From positions 11,534 through 22,216 of the forward strand of contig JAABOA010000157.1 in NCBI GenBank assembly GCA_015680635.1: a stretch of 10,683 nucleotides of DNA. The letters are read 5' to 3'. The DNA is from Lunasporangiospora selenospora (Eukaryota; Mortierellomycota; Mortierellomycetes; Mortierellales; Mortierellaceae). The notes under the pieces were generated by a model, which worked only from the letters and a program-made list of their open reading frames with translations, made no database searches and was not told the origin of the DNA. How positions within the stretch are numbered: the first letter of the stretch is position 1; each line of letters opens with the position of its first letter. Positions 1-8,604 of the stretch are shown here, one piece after another. The position numbers and the translations under genes are program-made.

Positions 1-2
1 CG

Positions 3-489
3 ACAGCTGATAGCGTCTATGAAGACGCTCAGGATTCTGACGGACAAGAAGAGCTTGACGAGTATGCGGACGCCAGAAGTACTCAATCCGATATTAGAGC
101 TCCTCCAAATGCAAAAAGCGACTTTGTCGCCTATTCAGAAAAGGACCCTGAATTGTCAGAGCGAGATCCTCCCTTGACAAAAGAGGACTTGAAGGGATTT
201 CTCTCGGATTTTCAGACAGAGTCACCACTCCCAGGACTATTCATTCTTCTACCAGATGCAGAGTCACCCTCTCGGCCCGGAAGCAATTCGTCGAGAACAG
301 CCGCATCAATAAGGTCAGGACTTAGTTCTTCATCCTCGTCCTCTACTTTATACTCGCCACCCTGTCAACAACAGTCTGGGGCCCATCAGGTCTATCGATT
401 GTATTTCCTGTGTGAATGCGGTGAAGGTTTGACCTTTGCTCGAAAGACTCTTCAGAGCAGCGGTGGTAACAAACAAAGACAGCAGCAGC

Positions 490-529
<40 letters not shown>

Positions 530-2567
530 CGACAATTGTATTCATATTGCAGACCAGACAGGAATCAAAGTCCACAACTTGACCCGATTTGTAGAGTTGT
601 TTGGTCGTCGCGCCCTGCAGTGTCTGAAACTGCTTTACCGAGGCGCCAATGCGGAGTGGTCCACAGACAAGTCTCAGAAGGTCAAGATTGCGGTTCCGCC
701 GTTGGCACAGCAACATTACTCGGATGTGCTACAACCTTTTACCTGGGATATTGAAGAACGAGTGACGACAGCGATTCAAGTGCTAGAGTCTATGTTGATC
801 TTTATCAAACCAAAGTGCACTGCCGACTCGCTTGATGCCTACCGATTATGGGAATGTGTTGAGGGCTCTAGTCCAGGTGAAGAAGACTACATCCAGTCCA
901 TGTATCGTGTCGTGAACAATGATGGGATGTGTCGCTGGGTCTGCGATGCCCATTACCAATCGTCGTTTGGGGTACTAGATGAAGACAAGTCTCTGGCTCT
1001 CTGGCAATTCAAAGAGGTCCTGGGCGATCCTACTGGAGTCGACGTTGTAGGTGATGATTCCGATAATGATTTTGCTGCGACATACTTGAACCCCCTTGCA
1101 GTCTCCACGGAACTTCCATCTGTTCAGCCTAGACCCGTCACGATTGAGGACCGAACCAAGCGTCTAAGAGTTCATGGTCTGTTTTCTCCAGGAAGGATTC
1201 AACGACTAAGAGAGTTGCTGACTCAAGGGTTTGTGGTGCAAGAGATGACTTTGACATTGCCCTTGACCTGTTCTGGTGAAAGGGCAGGATCCAACTACAC
1301 ACAAGAGTGTCTAGAAGCGCTCAAGGATTTGGTCTTGGGAGCACCTGTCATTATCAATCTACAGCTCCGACCTGATGCAAGCGATACCAACCAGATGACT
1401 AGGGGACAGCAAGCGTTTGGAGGACCGACCTCTATTCTACCGGCTTATAGTCTTGAATCCAACGACTTTTCTTTACCTACAGGGTCAAGTGTACAAAAGC
1501 GTCGACCCTTGACTACAGAAGAGGTTGCCTCCGTGCACGGGTTGTTCCTGTTGGGAAGGATCCGAAGTCTAGAAGTCCCGGACCTGAATGGCAACCTCCT
1601 TAAAGACTTTTCACCCAGCGAAAACGAATTCTCTCATCTGAAACGTCTTCACCTTTGGGCTTCGACCGCGAGTGGGGATTTGGATTTCGAAAGCATTCAC
1701 AGAGCCCTTCGTGCGCCAGAACCGTCCAAGCTGTTGTCGCTTTTGAGAGCGTGCCCTAATTTAACGCGGCTTTCGATCTCGGGCATCTTTCTTGGAGACT
1801 CTCCAAACCCAACTTCTTCTACAGACGCACGGATATATGACGTGACTCGATCGTTGGACCATCTAAAACACCTCTCAGTTTTAGAGCTATCTTCTTGTGG
1901 TCTCTTGGAGAAGCATTGCGTGTCTCTAGCAAGGTCGCTTGGTGAAATGGAGAACCCGATCAATAGTCTCGACATTCACAACAATTGGATTCAAGATGAT
2001 GGCCTTGCAGAGTTAATATGGTCTGTAGGGTCGTACCTTTGCAAGCTCGATGCTCGAAATTGTGGATTTGGCGATGCTTGTGCCTTTGCTCTTTATAGCA
2101 CCTTGCAGGCGCAAGAAAAGGACCACAAGATTCAAGGAGCAGGACAGCTCTCCAATAGGACGACTCTCTTCAAAATACTGCTGCTTCAAGAGACTTGTAA
2201 TCCACACACTCAGCTCTGGGAGCCGACCGAGTTGACCAGATCCTTTGCTCCTGCAAGAGACCTCGGATCCAAAGGTCGAGAGGATTTGGTCCGTGCCATC
2301 GGGTTATTGGAGCCTGTCGAGTTACAACTCTCGTTCAAGCTTGGGTTCCAGGATGACGACTTTGCGTCTGCATTAGTTGGGATGAGGGGGATTGATGGAC
2401 TCGAGTGCCTTGAAGTATCGTATTCGGATTTTGGACCGAGGGCTTTGGAGGCGATGCTCAGGATGTTGCGGTTGACTTCTTGTCGGATTCGCCGACTCGG
2501 GCTCCATAGTACAAAGCTGTCAGCATGGGAGGAGCGACATGCAAGGGATAGTGTCCTTAGTATATAA
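3..2567 (+). CDS. Leucine-rich-repeat protein, lineage-expanded fungal family (5' partial)
   Basis: The frame is open from the left edge to TAA at 2565-2567 (854 residues), so the true start lies upstream; no ATG is seen before residue 51. Residues 1-50 are acidic. A serine-rich stretch (about 105-115) is followed by LYFLCECG near residue 133, then 16 glutamines (160-175). Next comes a conserved region (about 176-345) with VPPLA near 231 and YRVV...RWVCDAHY near 301-318. The C-terminal half holds ribonuclease-inhibitor-like leucine-rich repeats, clearest as LSVLELSSCG, INSLDIHNNW and LCKLDARNCG about 28-30 residues apart. From memory, this architecture matches a large family of uncharacterised Mortierellaceae proteins. 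LRRs usually bind proteins; the partner is unknown. No signal peptide can be judged because the N-terminus is missing, and no membrane segment is visible. No intron is needed. Confidence 0.85.
480..527 (+). repeat. CAG/CAA trinucleotide tract encoding 16 glutamines
   Basis: Three CAG codons are followed by thirteen CAA codons inside the LRR gene, ending at CAC. The tract splits the conserved segment starting LYFLCECG from the segment starting HDNCIHIAD, so it is probably a disordered loop. A nearly pure trinucleotide run is prone to slippage, so its length probably varies between strains. On the opposite strand it produces a poly-leucine open frame that is only a shadow. Confidence 0.95.
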
Positions 2568-2587
2568 GAAGGGGGGTCTATTCAGAC

Positions 2588-2593
2588 AATAAA
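2588..2593 (+). terminator. AATAAA polyadenylation signal of the LRR gene
   Basis: A canonical AATAAA begins 21 bases after the TAA stop, in an AT-rich stretch, which fits 3'-end processing of the upstream gene. The position is seen directly; its use is inferred. Confidence 0.6.
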
Positions 2594-2650
2594 AATGAAT
2601 ATATAAGATACTTGGTGCTGCTGTTGGGGGAAGAAAATAGATAGGAGGAT

Positions 2651-2875
2651 TTAGAGAACTGAATCAAACCGTCTAGAGAGATCTGTTTCTCCTAGGAAAC
2701 CCACAATTCCTAAAGTCGGCTTGAACCATCTTAAGCAAACTAGAAAAGCGCTCCCATTTGGACGATCAATACACATGATTTCATCCCAAAAAGAAATGGT
2801 TACAGGGGCTCTTAACGGTGCAACTCTAAGCAAAAAGTCGAAAAGATGAGAGTGGACTTGCTCGCCTCGCTCGAC
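2651..2875 (-). pseudogene. Possible 3' end of an unrecognised minus-strand gene (low confidence)
   Basis: The minus strand is open from 3001 down to TAA at 2651-2653. The part outside the neighbouring repeat, about 70 residues, reads like a compact protein (VTISFWDEIMCIDRP, LRWFKPTLGIVGFLG). I do not recognise a family. It lies convergent to the LRR gene, with 83 bases between the two stops. Upstream it runs straight into the 332-bp repeat unit, whose minus frames are interrupted, so if genic it is more likely the tail of a broken gene than a complete one. No minus-strand AATAAA is seen just beyond the stop. Confidence 0.25.
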
Positions 2876-2880
2876 CCACT

Positions 2881-3212
2881 TTTTCAACTCGCTCTCGCAG
2901 CCACTCCTACCGGTTGGGAACTCAGCTCGAATTGCATTGCGGCTCTTCATTATGGGGAGATGTGCGCGCTTTTGGTCAGGTTGACCGTGGGCCCGAGGCA
3001 CTCCTTGCGGCCCCGCAATGTGGTAAGAACTGAGGGTTTGCAGAGATGTTCTTTCTGATGGTGGTACTTGGTTCCCTTCAAACGCAGGTTCTGTGAACCC
3101 AGTCTCTGAGGCTCATATCTGCAAGAGTGATTCTCTCACCATGGACAGCTGCCGAGAGGTCCCTGACATGGTGTTGAGATCATGGAAGATGCCAAGTCGC
3201 CCATCGCTATCA
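2881..3212. repeat. 332-bp direct repeat, copy A
   Basis: It matches 3245-3576 with 9 mismatches in 332 positions (about 97% identity) and no gaps, at a period of 364 bases. Eight of the nine differences are transitions. The copies are separated by 32 bases of unlike sequence. The same open plus-strand frame and stop (TTTCTGATGG context) occur in both, but 364 is not a multiple of three, so this is not an in-frame protein repeat. Confidence 0.9.
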
Positions 3213-3244
3213 TCGCTCCAACTACGCTCCACCTTTCCACTCCT

Positions 3245-3576
3245 TGTTCAACTCGCTCTTGCAGCCACTCCTACTGGTTGGGAACTCAGCTCGAATTGCA
3301 TTGCGGCTCTTCATTATGGGGAGATGTGCGCGCTTTTGGTCAGGTTGACCGTGGGCCCGAGGCACTCCTTGCGGCCCCGCAATGTGGTAAGAACTGAGGG
3401 TTTGCAGAGATGTTCTTTCTGATGGTGGTACTTGGTTCCCTTCAAGCGCAGGTTCTGTGAACCCAGTCTCTGAGGCTCATATCTGCAAGAGTGACTCTCT
3501 CATCATGGACAGCTGCCGAGAGGTCCCTGACATGGTGCTGAGATCATGGAAGATGCCAAGTCGCTCATCGCTACCA
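3245..3576. repeat. 332-bp direct repeat, copy B
   Basis: Second copy of the unit at 2881-3212. Identity is unbroken across the central 170 bases and the changes cluster towards both ends. High identity in a non-coding context points to a recent tandem duplication or to gene conversion. The right end fades after GCTACCA, where the sequence enters the degenerate coding stretch on the minus strand. Confidence 0.9.
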
Positions 3577-3865
3577 ACACTGTTATTGTTGTCAGCAGCT
3601 CACTCAAGGGGGAGCGTGTCTGCATGGTGTCCATATCCTTGATCTCACAACTGAGATATTGTGATTCTTTGCACCATGAGACCAGGGCTTAAGCTCTCAA
3701 TGATGACATGGATTCTGAGAGGACATACAGCTGCTCCTCCTGATAGAGACGATGTGTTTCCTCTAAACGAAGATTCTGTGAGCCAAGCCTTTATAGGCAG
3801 CTTTAAAAAGCCCTTGACATAGTGTCGAGATCATAAAAGAGGTCAAGTAACCCGTCGCCATTAGT
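3556..3865 (-). pseudogene. Decayed coding segment containing a third, diverged copy of the repeat's right half
   Basis: On the minus strand, one frame from about 3850 to 3556 reads as protein with only three in-frame stops, two near 3795-3810 and a TAA at 3689-3691. Recognisable pieces are LLDLFYDLDTMSRAF, QNLRLEETHRLYQEEQLY and KDMDTMQTRSPLSELL, a helical, possibly coiled-coil composition. Bases 3740-3865 align with the right half of the 332-bp unit, with a gap of about 35 bases. The aligned frame in copies A and B gives FHDLNTMS and FHDLSTMS against FYDLDTMS here, so the repeat unit probably derives from a minus-strand coding gene. The family is not recognised. Confidence 0.35.
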
Positions 3866-4223
3866 CATCCATCTATAAGCGACCTTTTCTTGGTTCTTGA
3901 ATATTTTGTCAGTTTCTGGAAATGAACATCCCTGTATTCTTTATTCGCAACTAATAATTGTTTTCACTATTATCATCTGCTCGCTCTCGATCCCACGACT
4001 CATACCCGCCATGCTCAAGGAAAACTGCAGTTTATATTCGATATCAATATGTAGCACGCTCTGAGAGAAGCAATAAAACACACTTGTTGCAAAAGTATAC
4101 GCCATCGCTCTGTATCCACTTACTATAGCAGCCAACACACTGTGAAAATCAGGAGAGCCTACCACATCCTTCTAATTCTTCGTTAGTCTGAAGAACCTGA
4201 CTGTTGCAGAAATGGGTAGAATA

Positions 4224-4229
4224 TTTATT
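4224..4229 (-). terminator. AATAAA overlapping the stop of the nuclease-like gene
   Basis: The stop context GATTAATAAATATT contains AATAAA overlapping the TAA, giving a very compact 3' end. A second minus-strand AATAAA lies at 3945-3940 and could serve a longer transcript. Which one is used cannot be told from sequence. Confidence 0.35.
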
Positions 4230-6450
4230 AATCATCCGATTTCAGAGTACGCTTCCTTGTGGGAGTGAATACGCAAGGAGTTCTTGGTGCCATACAGGGT
4301 GAACCAGAAGGCGATTCTCCTCTGCGACAAGCTCTTTGAACTAACAGCTCGGAAGCGAAATCAAGCAAGTGCTCCTATGCGATTAATGGAAGAGAACAAG
4401 AAGGTGAGTATGACAACCTCCTCTCCTTTTTCAGTACCGGCAGTGATTATGGTGGTACTGTGCGGCCATTAACTTACCCGTAATCGAAAGAGGAGAAGAA
4501 TGCTCTGCCCTGATAGAAAGTCCTTCATCTCAGCGGCATTTGTAGGCAGGCGAATGATACCAAGTGACTTTGATGCGCCATAGTAGTCCAAGATAGCCCT
4601 CATGCCATATATTTTTCCGTGCAGACCGTGAATATCCAGGAAAACTATTGCCTCTGCTGACTCAGACCTGAACAAGATACTCCTGTTAATCCGAAGGAGC
4701 TTATTCGATTGCTGGTCGAGAACAGCTTTCCCAACATATGGCGGCTTGTGTTCATTCGCAGCACATTCAATGTACAGTGTCTCTCCAGCCGATACCTCCT
4801 TGATGTAAAATAAGGTATCGATTTTCCTTCCACCAGATTGAGTGGTGGAACCAAACAGAGTCTCATTACAGTGAATGTCTAATTTGGTTGCCTTGGACGC
4901 CTTCTCTCCGATATTGAAGGTCACATTTGTGCCTGCAAAGAGAATCGTCCAAACATACGACCAAATCGCAACACAAGCTGCCTCAGTCATCCTCTCATTG
5001 AAGTGACCCGACAGGATCATGGTACAACTAGGAAAATCAATGGGTCTTAAATTAGAAAAGTAGTTGCAGAGTCAGGAAGGTAAAAAGAGAGGCAAAAAGG
5101 AACATCAGGACTTACAAGTAACCCAAGATCCTGTAGGTCTTTCTGGAAACATCAATGGCTAGCTTGTCCTTGACATTACACAAGCCGCCATTGCGTTCAT
5201 ACTGGACCAACTCTGCCAGTCGAAGGTCCAGCTCCTGAGAAAGGTAGGCCACATCAAGGTCATTCCCCCCAAAGCCTGTAATTAACGGACCCAGTATTTT
5301 AGCAATTGTTGGTGAGGAGAACTGGGCCAGCGAAATGCAGTCCTCGATCTTGCTAATCATATTAGGTCCATAATACGATCTAGCGCTTGGTACATTGACT
5401 GAGATGATTGAGGAGAGTGCCAAGCTAGATTGGAAAGCAATAATCCAAAAATGGGTCAAAACGCACCCTTTCTTCTTGAGTAGACTTTTCAGATGGGAAA
5501 TACAAACGTACTATGCCTCCTTTTCATTCTCCTCTGGGCCTGCAGTCTCGAGGATCTGCCGGGCGTATTTTGCCATAACGTGCCAACTCTTCGACATATC
5601 GCAAGAGGGAACAGGTGGAAGCGAGGTTGTCTTGCCCTTGGCCTGTTAGAGAGAGAGAGAAGAGACAATCTATTAGTGAACCAGTTCAAAATTGCTTCGA
5701 TATCGATACTCAATCACGCGTGCCTTTACCTTGTCAAATATATATTGAAAAAAGGGCAAGAAAGGCGACCCGGCAAACATGTCTAATGCCTTTTGGTAGT
5801 CTTTCGTCCCTGGTTTCGCTGGGTCTGACTCGAGGTGGGCAGGCGCCTTACTGCTTGAGATCGCTGGGTCTGAATCGAGATCTGCGGGTGTCTTACTGCT
5901 CTGGCCTTCTAATATAGTAGACAATTTGTTAATTTTTATCAAGGGTCAGTAAAACTTTCGAGCAGAGATTATCAGATGATGGATTAACGTTGTTGCGTTT
6001 CAAGGGCTATGAAGATTGATAACTGATTTAGTGTTTGTGCTTAAGAGAGCCTTGTTATACCGACTAGACAATATAGTAGATGAACTAACCTCGTTCACAA
6101 GGTGAAGACAACCTTGAACGTTTCGATCGAAGAACGCCCTGGACAAAGACGTGATGAGCTCCAGTGACGGCCTCGGAGTTAGCTCTTCTTGTGGAGAGTG
6201 AATCAAAGACGTAAATAAAGTCGTCATACAAGAGGTCCTTCATCACCCTCCTCGCTTGGTCTTTGAGACCCTTGTCCACGTCTGGACTATTAGCGATGGT
6301 CTGAAGTGCCCCATGGTATGTGAAGTAGTGCTCTCTCGAAGACTGTTCAATATCACGGAATTTGAAGAATCTCCCCACCTGATGCCAGTTTCTTGCATCA
6401 GTCTGGTAGAAGAAACGATGAACATCGAGATCAAGTGGAAGAGAGGTCAT
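4228..6450 (-). CDS. Six-exon gene, putative PD-(D/E)XK nuclease-like protein, 558 residues
   Basis: Exons on the minus strand are 6450-6090, 5908-5730, 5642-5512, 5424-5116, 5027-4478 and 4374-4228. All introns are GT-AG (181, 87, 87, 88 and 103 bp) with donors GTTAGT, GTAAAG, GTACGT, GTAAGT and GTAAGT. Exon phases join without a stop to 1677 bases including TAA. The ATG at 6450 is the first in frame after an upstream TGA. Residues 1-120 form a helical-looking domain (HRFFY, GRFFKFRD). Residues 121-150 are a linker with a duplicated 15-residue unit. Residues 225-327 are probably helical. Residues 338-510 hold GEKASK (E368), GRKID (D397), IECAANEHK (E419, K421) and GKIYGM. The D ... ExK spacing fits the PD-(D/E)XK fold, which makes a nuclease a fair inference, but activity is unproven. 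No signal peptide is seen. Basic clusters RSKRSR (108-113) and RKRTLK near the C-terminus could be nuclear signals. Confidence 0.75.
5814..5903 (-). repeat. 45-bp tandem duplication within exon 2
   Basis: Two adjacent 45-bp units encode SSKTPADLDSDPA and SSKAPAHLESDPA. The unit is a multiple of three, so the frame is kept. Conserved blocks AGCAGTAAG and CAGACCCAGCGA mark both copies. It forms a Pro/Ser/Asp-rich linker between the N-terminal domain and the rest of the protein. Confidence 0.8.
5909..6089 (-). other. Intron 1 of the nuclease-like gene, with terminal direct repeats
   Basis: At 181 bp it is about twice the length of introns 2-4. The 11-mer AATAGAGTAGA-like sequence, exactly AATATAGTAGA on the plus strand, occurs at both ends (5911-5921 and 6070-6080). 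Donor GTTAGT and acceptor ATATTAG join GAACGAG to AAGGCC in phase 1. A CTGAC branch-like site lies near the acceptor. Confidence 0.65.
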
Positions 6451-6600
6451 GGTGCATGGGTGATGTCAAGAGCAATGGATTCAGTAATGGTAATGGTAAG
6501 GTGACGTATTTATTTCATTCATCTTGCGTGCTGAAAAAGAAACCAAGTCATTCATCTCAGTTCATTCACCTCGATCGTGTAGGGGGTATTTTTATTCTAG
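6451..6600 (-). promoter_or_regulatory. Presumed promoter and 5' UTR of the nuclease-like gene
   Basis: This is the sequence immediately upstream of the ATG at 6450. It holds a TGACGTA motif at 6502-6508, like an ATF/CREB half-site, and a short AATGGT direct repeat at about 6486-6498. No clear TATA box or CCAAT box is visible, so the role rests on position. Confidence 0.3.
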
Positions 6601-7592
6601 CTCAAAGGCGCAAGGTGAACAGGGTTCGATATCTTGATCTTCCAGTAATGAGTGAGAAGGTGATCTTGATCGACTTTGCCATATGTGTGAAAAGTCGCTT
6701 CTCAGTTTTAGTCTACCTGGCAGCGCTTGTGGGGAGGGGGGGCGGTTACAGTCTCTGACATTCCCCAAGAAGTATGTCAAGACTTACAGCCGAGGATGCA
6801 CACTTTAGTTCACTTTACTGTGTGGAAAGCAATAAAGGCGGTGTTTACAGGGCAGAAGGCACTCTGAGTGTATTCAATAAGCACATCTGAAGCCGTGGGA
6901 CAAATGTTCAGCATACTGATTGTCACCCTGGTGTTGGAAAGAGGTCCAACTATTTAGAGAATGATAACAAATGATATCTGTGAGATGGACTACTCGTATA
7001 ACGAGGCCGTTTTCAAATGAAACGCTCTTCTGATCAGAGCAACTATCTAGTCTAGTACTTGCAAGAGTGCCTCGTCTCGTCTCCAGGATACAGCATGCAC
7101 CAATTACACGCCAGTGTACTTGTCAAATGTGAAAAACGATCGATTATTCATGCAAGAGTCATGTTTATGACACCCGCCACTTCTCGCTGCTCCTTCTCTC
7201 TTTCTAAATTTATGAGAATGAGACTTTCCCTGATGTAATCTGAAGTAAATAGTGGATGACAAGTTTTAATTCTATGGTGGCAGTGAATACATGGTACATA
7301 TTGTTATGCATGGCAGTGGGGCCCAAGGCGACATTATTCTTTATTGAGCAAAGAAAGACTCCTTTTCTGTGTAACTTTTCATTAATCTCGCGGTTCACTT
7401 GAACTAAAACCAAACAAAAAACCCTCTCCAGCTCTGCCCTGGGTGCCCTATCTACTGATCCTTCTTGGCGAGCATGGAAGTAGGGTGGGAATAGGTGGAA
7501 TGGGAAGTGGGATCGTTGTTCAGATAATGAACGTATGACATATTTCATTGTTTCATCCTCATTAACTTGGATGCCTCGATTTAAAGATATCT
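6601..7592. other. About 1 kb without a supportable gene
   Basis: Open frames of 60-121 codons exist on both strands (for example 7548-7210 minus), but none shows a recognisable motif, convincing composition or a supporting splice structure. A G-rich run sits at 6731-6744. I treat this as intergenic DNA between the intact nuclease-like gene and its truncated paralogue. Confidence 0.5.
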
Positions 7593-7972
7593 CTAGGTGC
7601 TTGAAATGGAGGGGTTGGAGGGTATCGTAATCCTGTTAGGATCTGTTGTATCCAAAAATCGAGAAGCGAATCTGACCCAATGCTCCTACATATTGATAGC
7701 AATAAACGAAGTTAGTGTTATTGAAAAAAGACTTTTCTCTTTCTCATCTTCTCTGTAAATGTGAGTTTGGGTTTGGGTCACCGACTTACTCGGAACCGGA
7801 AGAGAATAGGAATGCTTGGTCCTGATAGAAACTCTTTCATTTCACTTGCAGTTGTGGGCAAGCATACAGTACCGAGTACCTTTGACGCACCATAGAAATC
7901 AGAGATAGCCTTCATGCCATAGATCCTGCCGTCAAAGCAGCAGAGGCGTTTATTCACGTCTCGGACGACTGG
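7593..7972 (-). pseudogene. Truncated paralogue of the nuclease-like gene (last two exons only)
   Basis: Minus strand 7972-7790 encodes 61 residues ending GRIYGMKAISDFYG ... EMKEFLSGPSI ... FRFR, which aligns without gaps to the end of exon 5 of the gene at 4228-6450 (GKIYGMRAILDYYG ... EMKDFLSGQSI ... FRLR). A GTAAGT donor follows at the homologous codon. The intron is 104 bp (7686-7789) against 103 bp, and the next exon, 7685-7593, starts EHWVRFAS against EHLLDFAS and ends at its own TAG after 30 residues. Upstream of 7972 an in-frame TAG, which could also be read as an acceptor (CTCTAG), ends the match, and no GRKID/ExK core is found. The upstream frame (NAWINFFNDLLAWLEPLASR, about 8035-7975) is shifted by one base. 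Most likely this is a 5'-truncated duplicate. Confidence 0.75.
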
Positions 7973-8199
7973 CTAGAGGCTCCAGCCAAGCGAGGAGATC
8001 ATTGAAGAAATTGATCCACGCATTGTAATCATTCCCATGACATTTCCTGACTAACATAGAAGTGTATATTGTTCAAGACTCTATCCACAAGTCGATATAG
8101 ATAGGCGATCTTTTGCCAGTATTGCCATGTTATGTAATGACCTCTACTTTATTTTTTCTCTCTCCGCTTGGAGATTAGCACCTGCTCCAGCGTACTGAC

Positions 8200-8217
8200 C
8201 CCTGATAGACATCAGGG
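8200..8217. repeat. Perfect inverted repeat CCCTGAT-AGAC-ATCAGGG
   Basis: A 7-bp stem with a 4-base loop, followed at once by TATAAAAA (8218-8225). It could be an operator-like site or chance structure. The stem is seen directly; the function is unknown. Confidence 0.5.
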
Positions 8218-8225
8218 TATAAAAA
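8218..8225 (+). promoter_or_regulatory. TATA-box-like sequence
   Basis: TATAAAAA on the plus strand directly after the CCCTGAT hairpin. The nearest plus-strand coding candidate starts about 400 bases downstream, which is far for a fungal TATA box, so this may be a coincidence. Confidence 0.2.
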
Positions 8226-8230
8226 GATTT

Positions 8231-8550
8231 TTACTCAACGATACAGCCATCAGGAAGAGGGGTGAACATCCTAATAGGCCATAGTCCTCATGGAGTAGCA
8301 TCACTTCAGCAATCGACCATATCCAAGTTAGTGATAAAACTACAAGATTCTCAAATGACATGAAATACTCGGCCTACCTTGTTCCCTCTTTGCCACCGTA
8401 TAGAAGTAGTGTTCTCCAGTTATCGATAACTCGAAGCAACTCTTTGAGGACAACCACGTCCTGCACAAGGTTATCAAGGCTGGTATCGTTGTCATGCTTG
8501 ATGTCTTGAACAGTTGAAATGGATAACCCAAGCTGATGACCTCACTATAG
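8231..8550 (-). pseudogene. Partial or decayed minus-strand coding segment of unknown family
   Basis: From about 8546 to 8378 the minus strand reads LGLSISTVQDIKHDND, then DNLVQDVVVLKELLRVIDNW and LLLYGGKEGTR, a convincing amphipathic helical composition. It ends at AACAAG|GTAGGC, a possible donor. An acceptor CCTATTAG at 8271-8278 would join in phase to 13 codons ending MFTPLPDGCIVE and TAA (8233-8231), with a 107-bp intron. Upstream the same frame continues as protein-like sequence (AYNGIKVKDIAG, VVDQSLLNELTNL) but with stops at about 8552-8557 and 8591. Either small introns were missed or the gene is decayed. No family is recognised. Confidence 0.35.
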
Positions 8551-8604
8551 GTTGGTGAGTTCATTTAGAAGAGATTGATCAACAACCCTTCATCCAGCAA
8601 TATC

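Noticed and set aside
348-716. Minus-strand open frame with poly-leucine run
   Set aside because: It is the antisense shadow of the CAG/CAA tract in the LRR gene.
1697-2235. Short open frames on both strands within the LRR gene
   Set aside because: They overlap well-supported LRR coding sequence in other frames and show no motif.
3941-4165. 74-codon minus-strand frame just beyond the nuclease-like gene's stop
   Set aside because: It lies in the presumed 3' untranslated region, has no recognisable motif, and exon 6 already ends with TAA-TAA.
5493-5917. Plus-strand frames of about 100 codons
   Set aside because: They are antisense to exons 2 and 3 of the gene at 4228-6450, which has matching splice phases.
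6000-6227. Alternative minus frame through the end of exon 1 (FFDRNVQGCLHLVNE)
   Set aside because: It is protein-like, but only the other frame joins in phase to exon 2; it could be used only with an extra unseen intron.
6256-6758. Plus-strand frames of 82 and 121 codons
   Set aside because: They run antisense to exon 1 and the promoter of the minus gene, with no motif.
7761-7778. Two TTTGGG units, telomere-like
   Set aside because: Only two units, inside the intron of the truncated paralogue; too short to mean anything.
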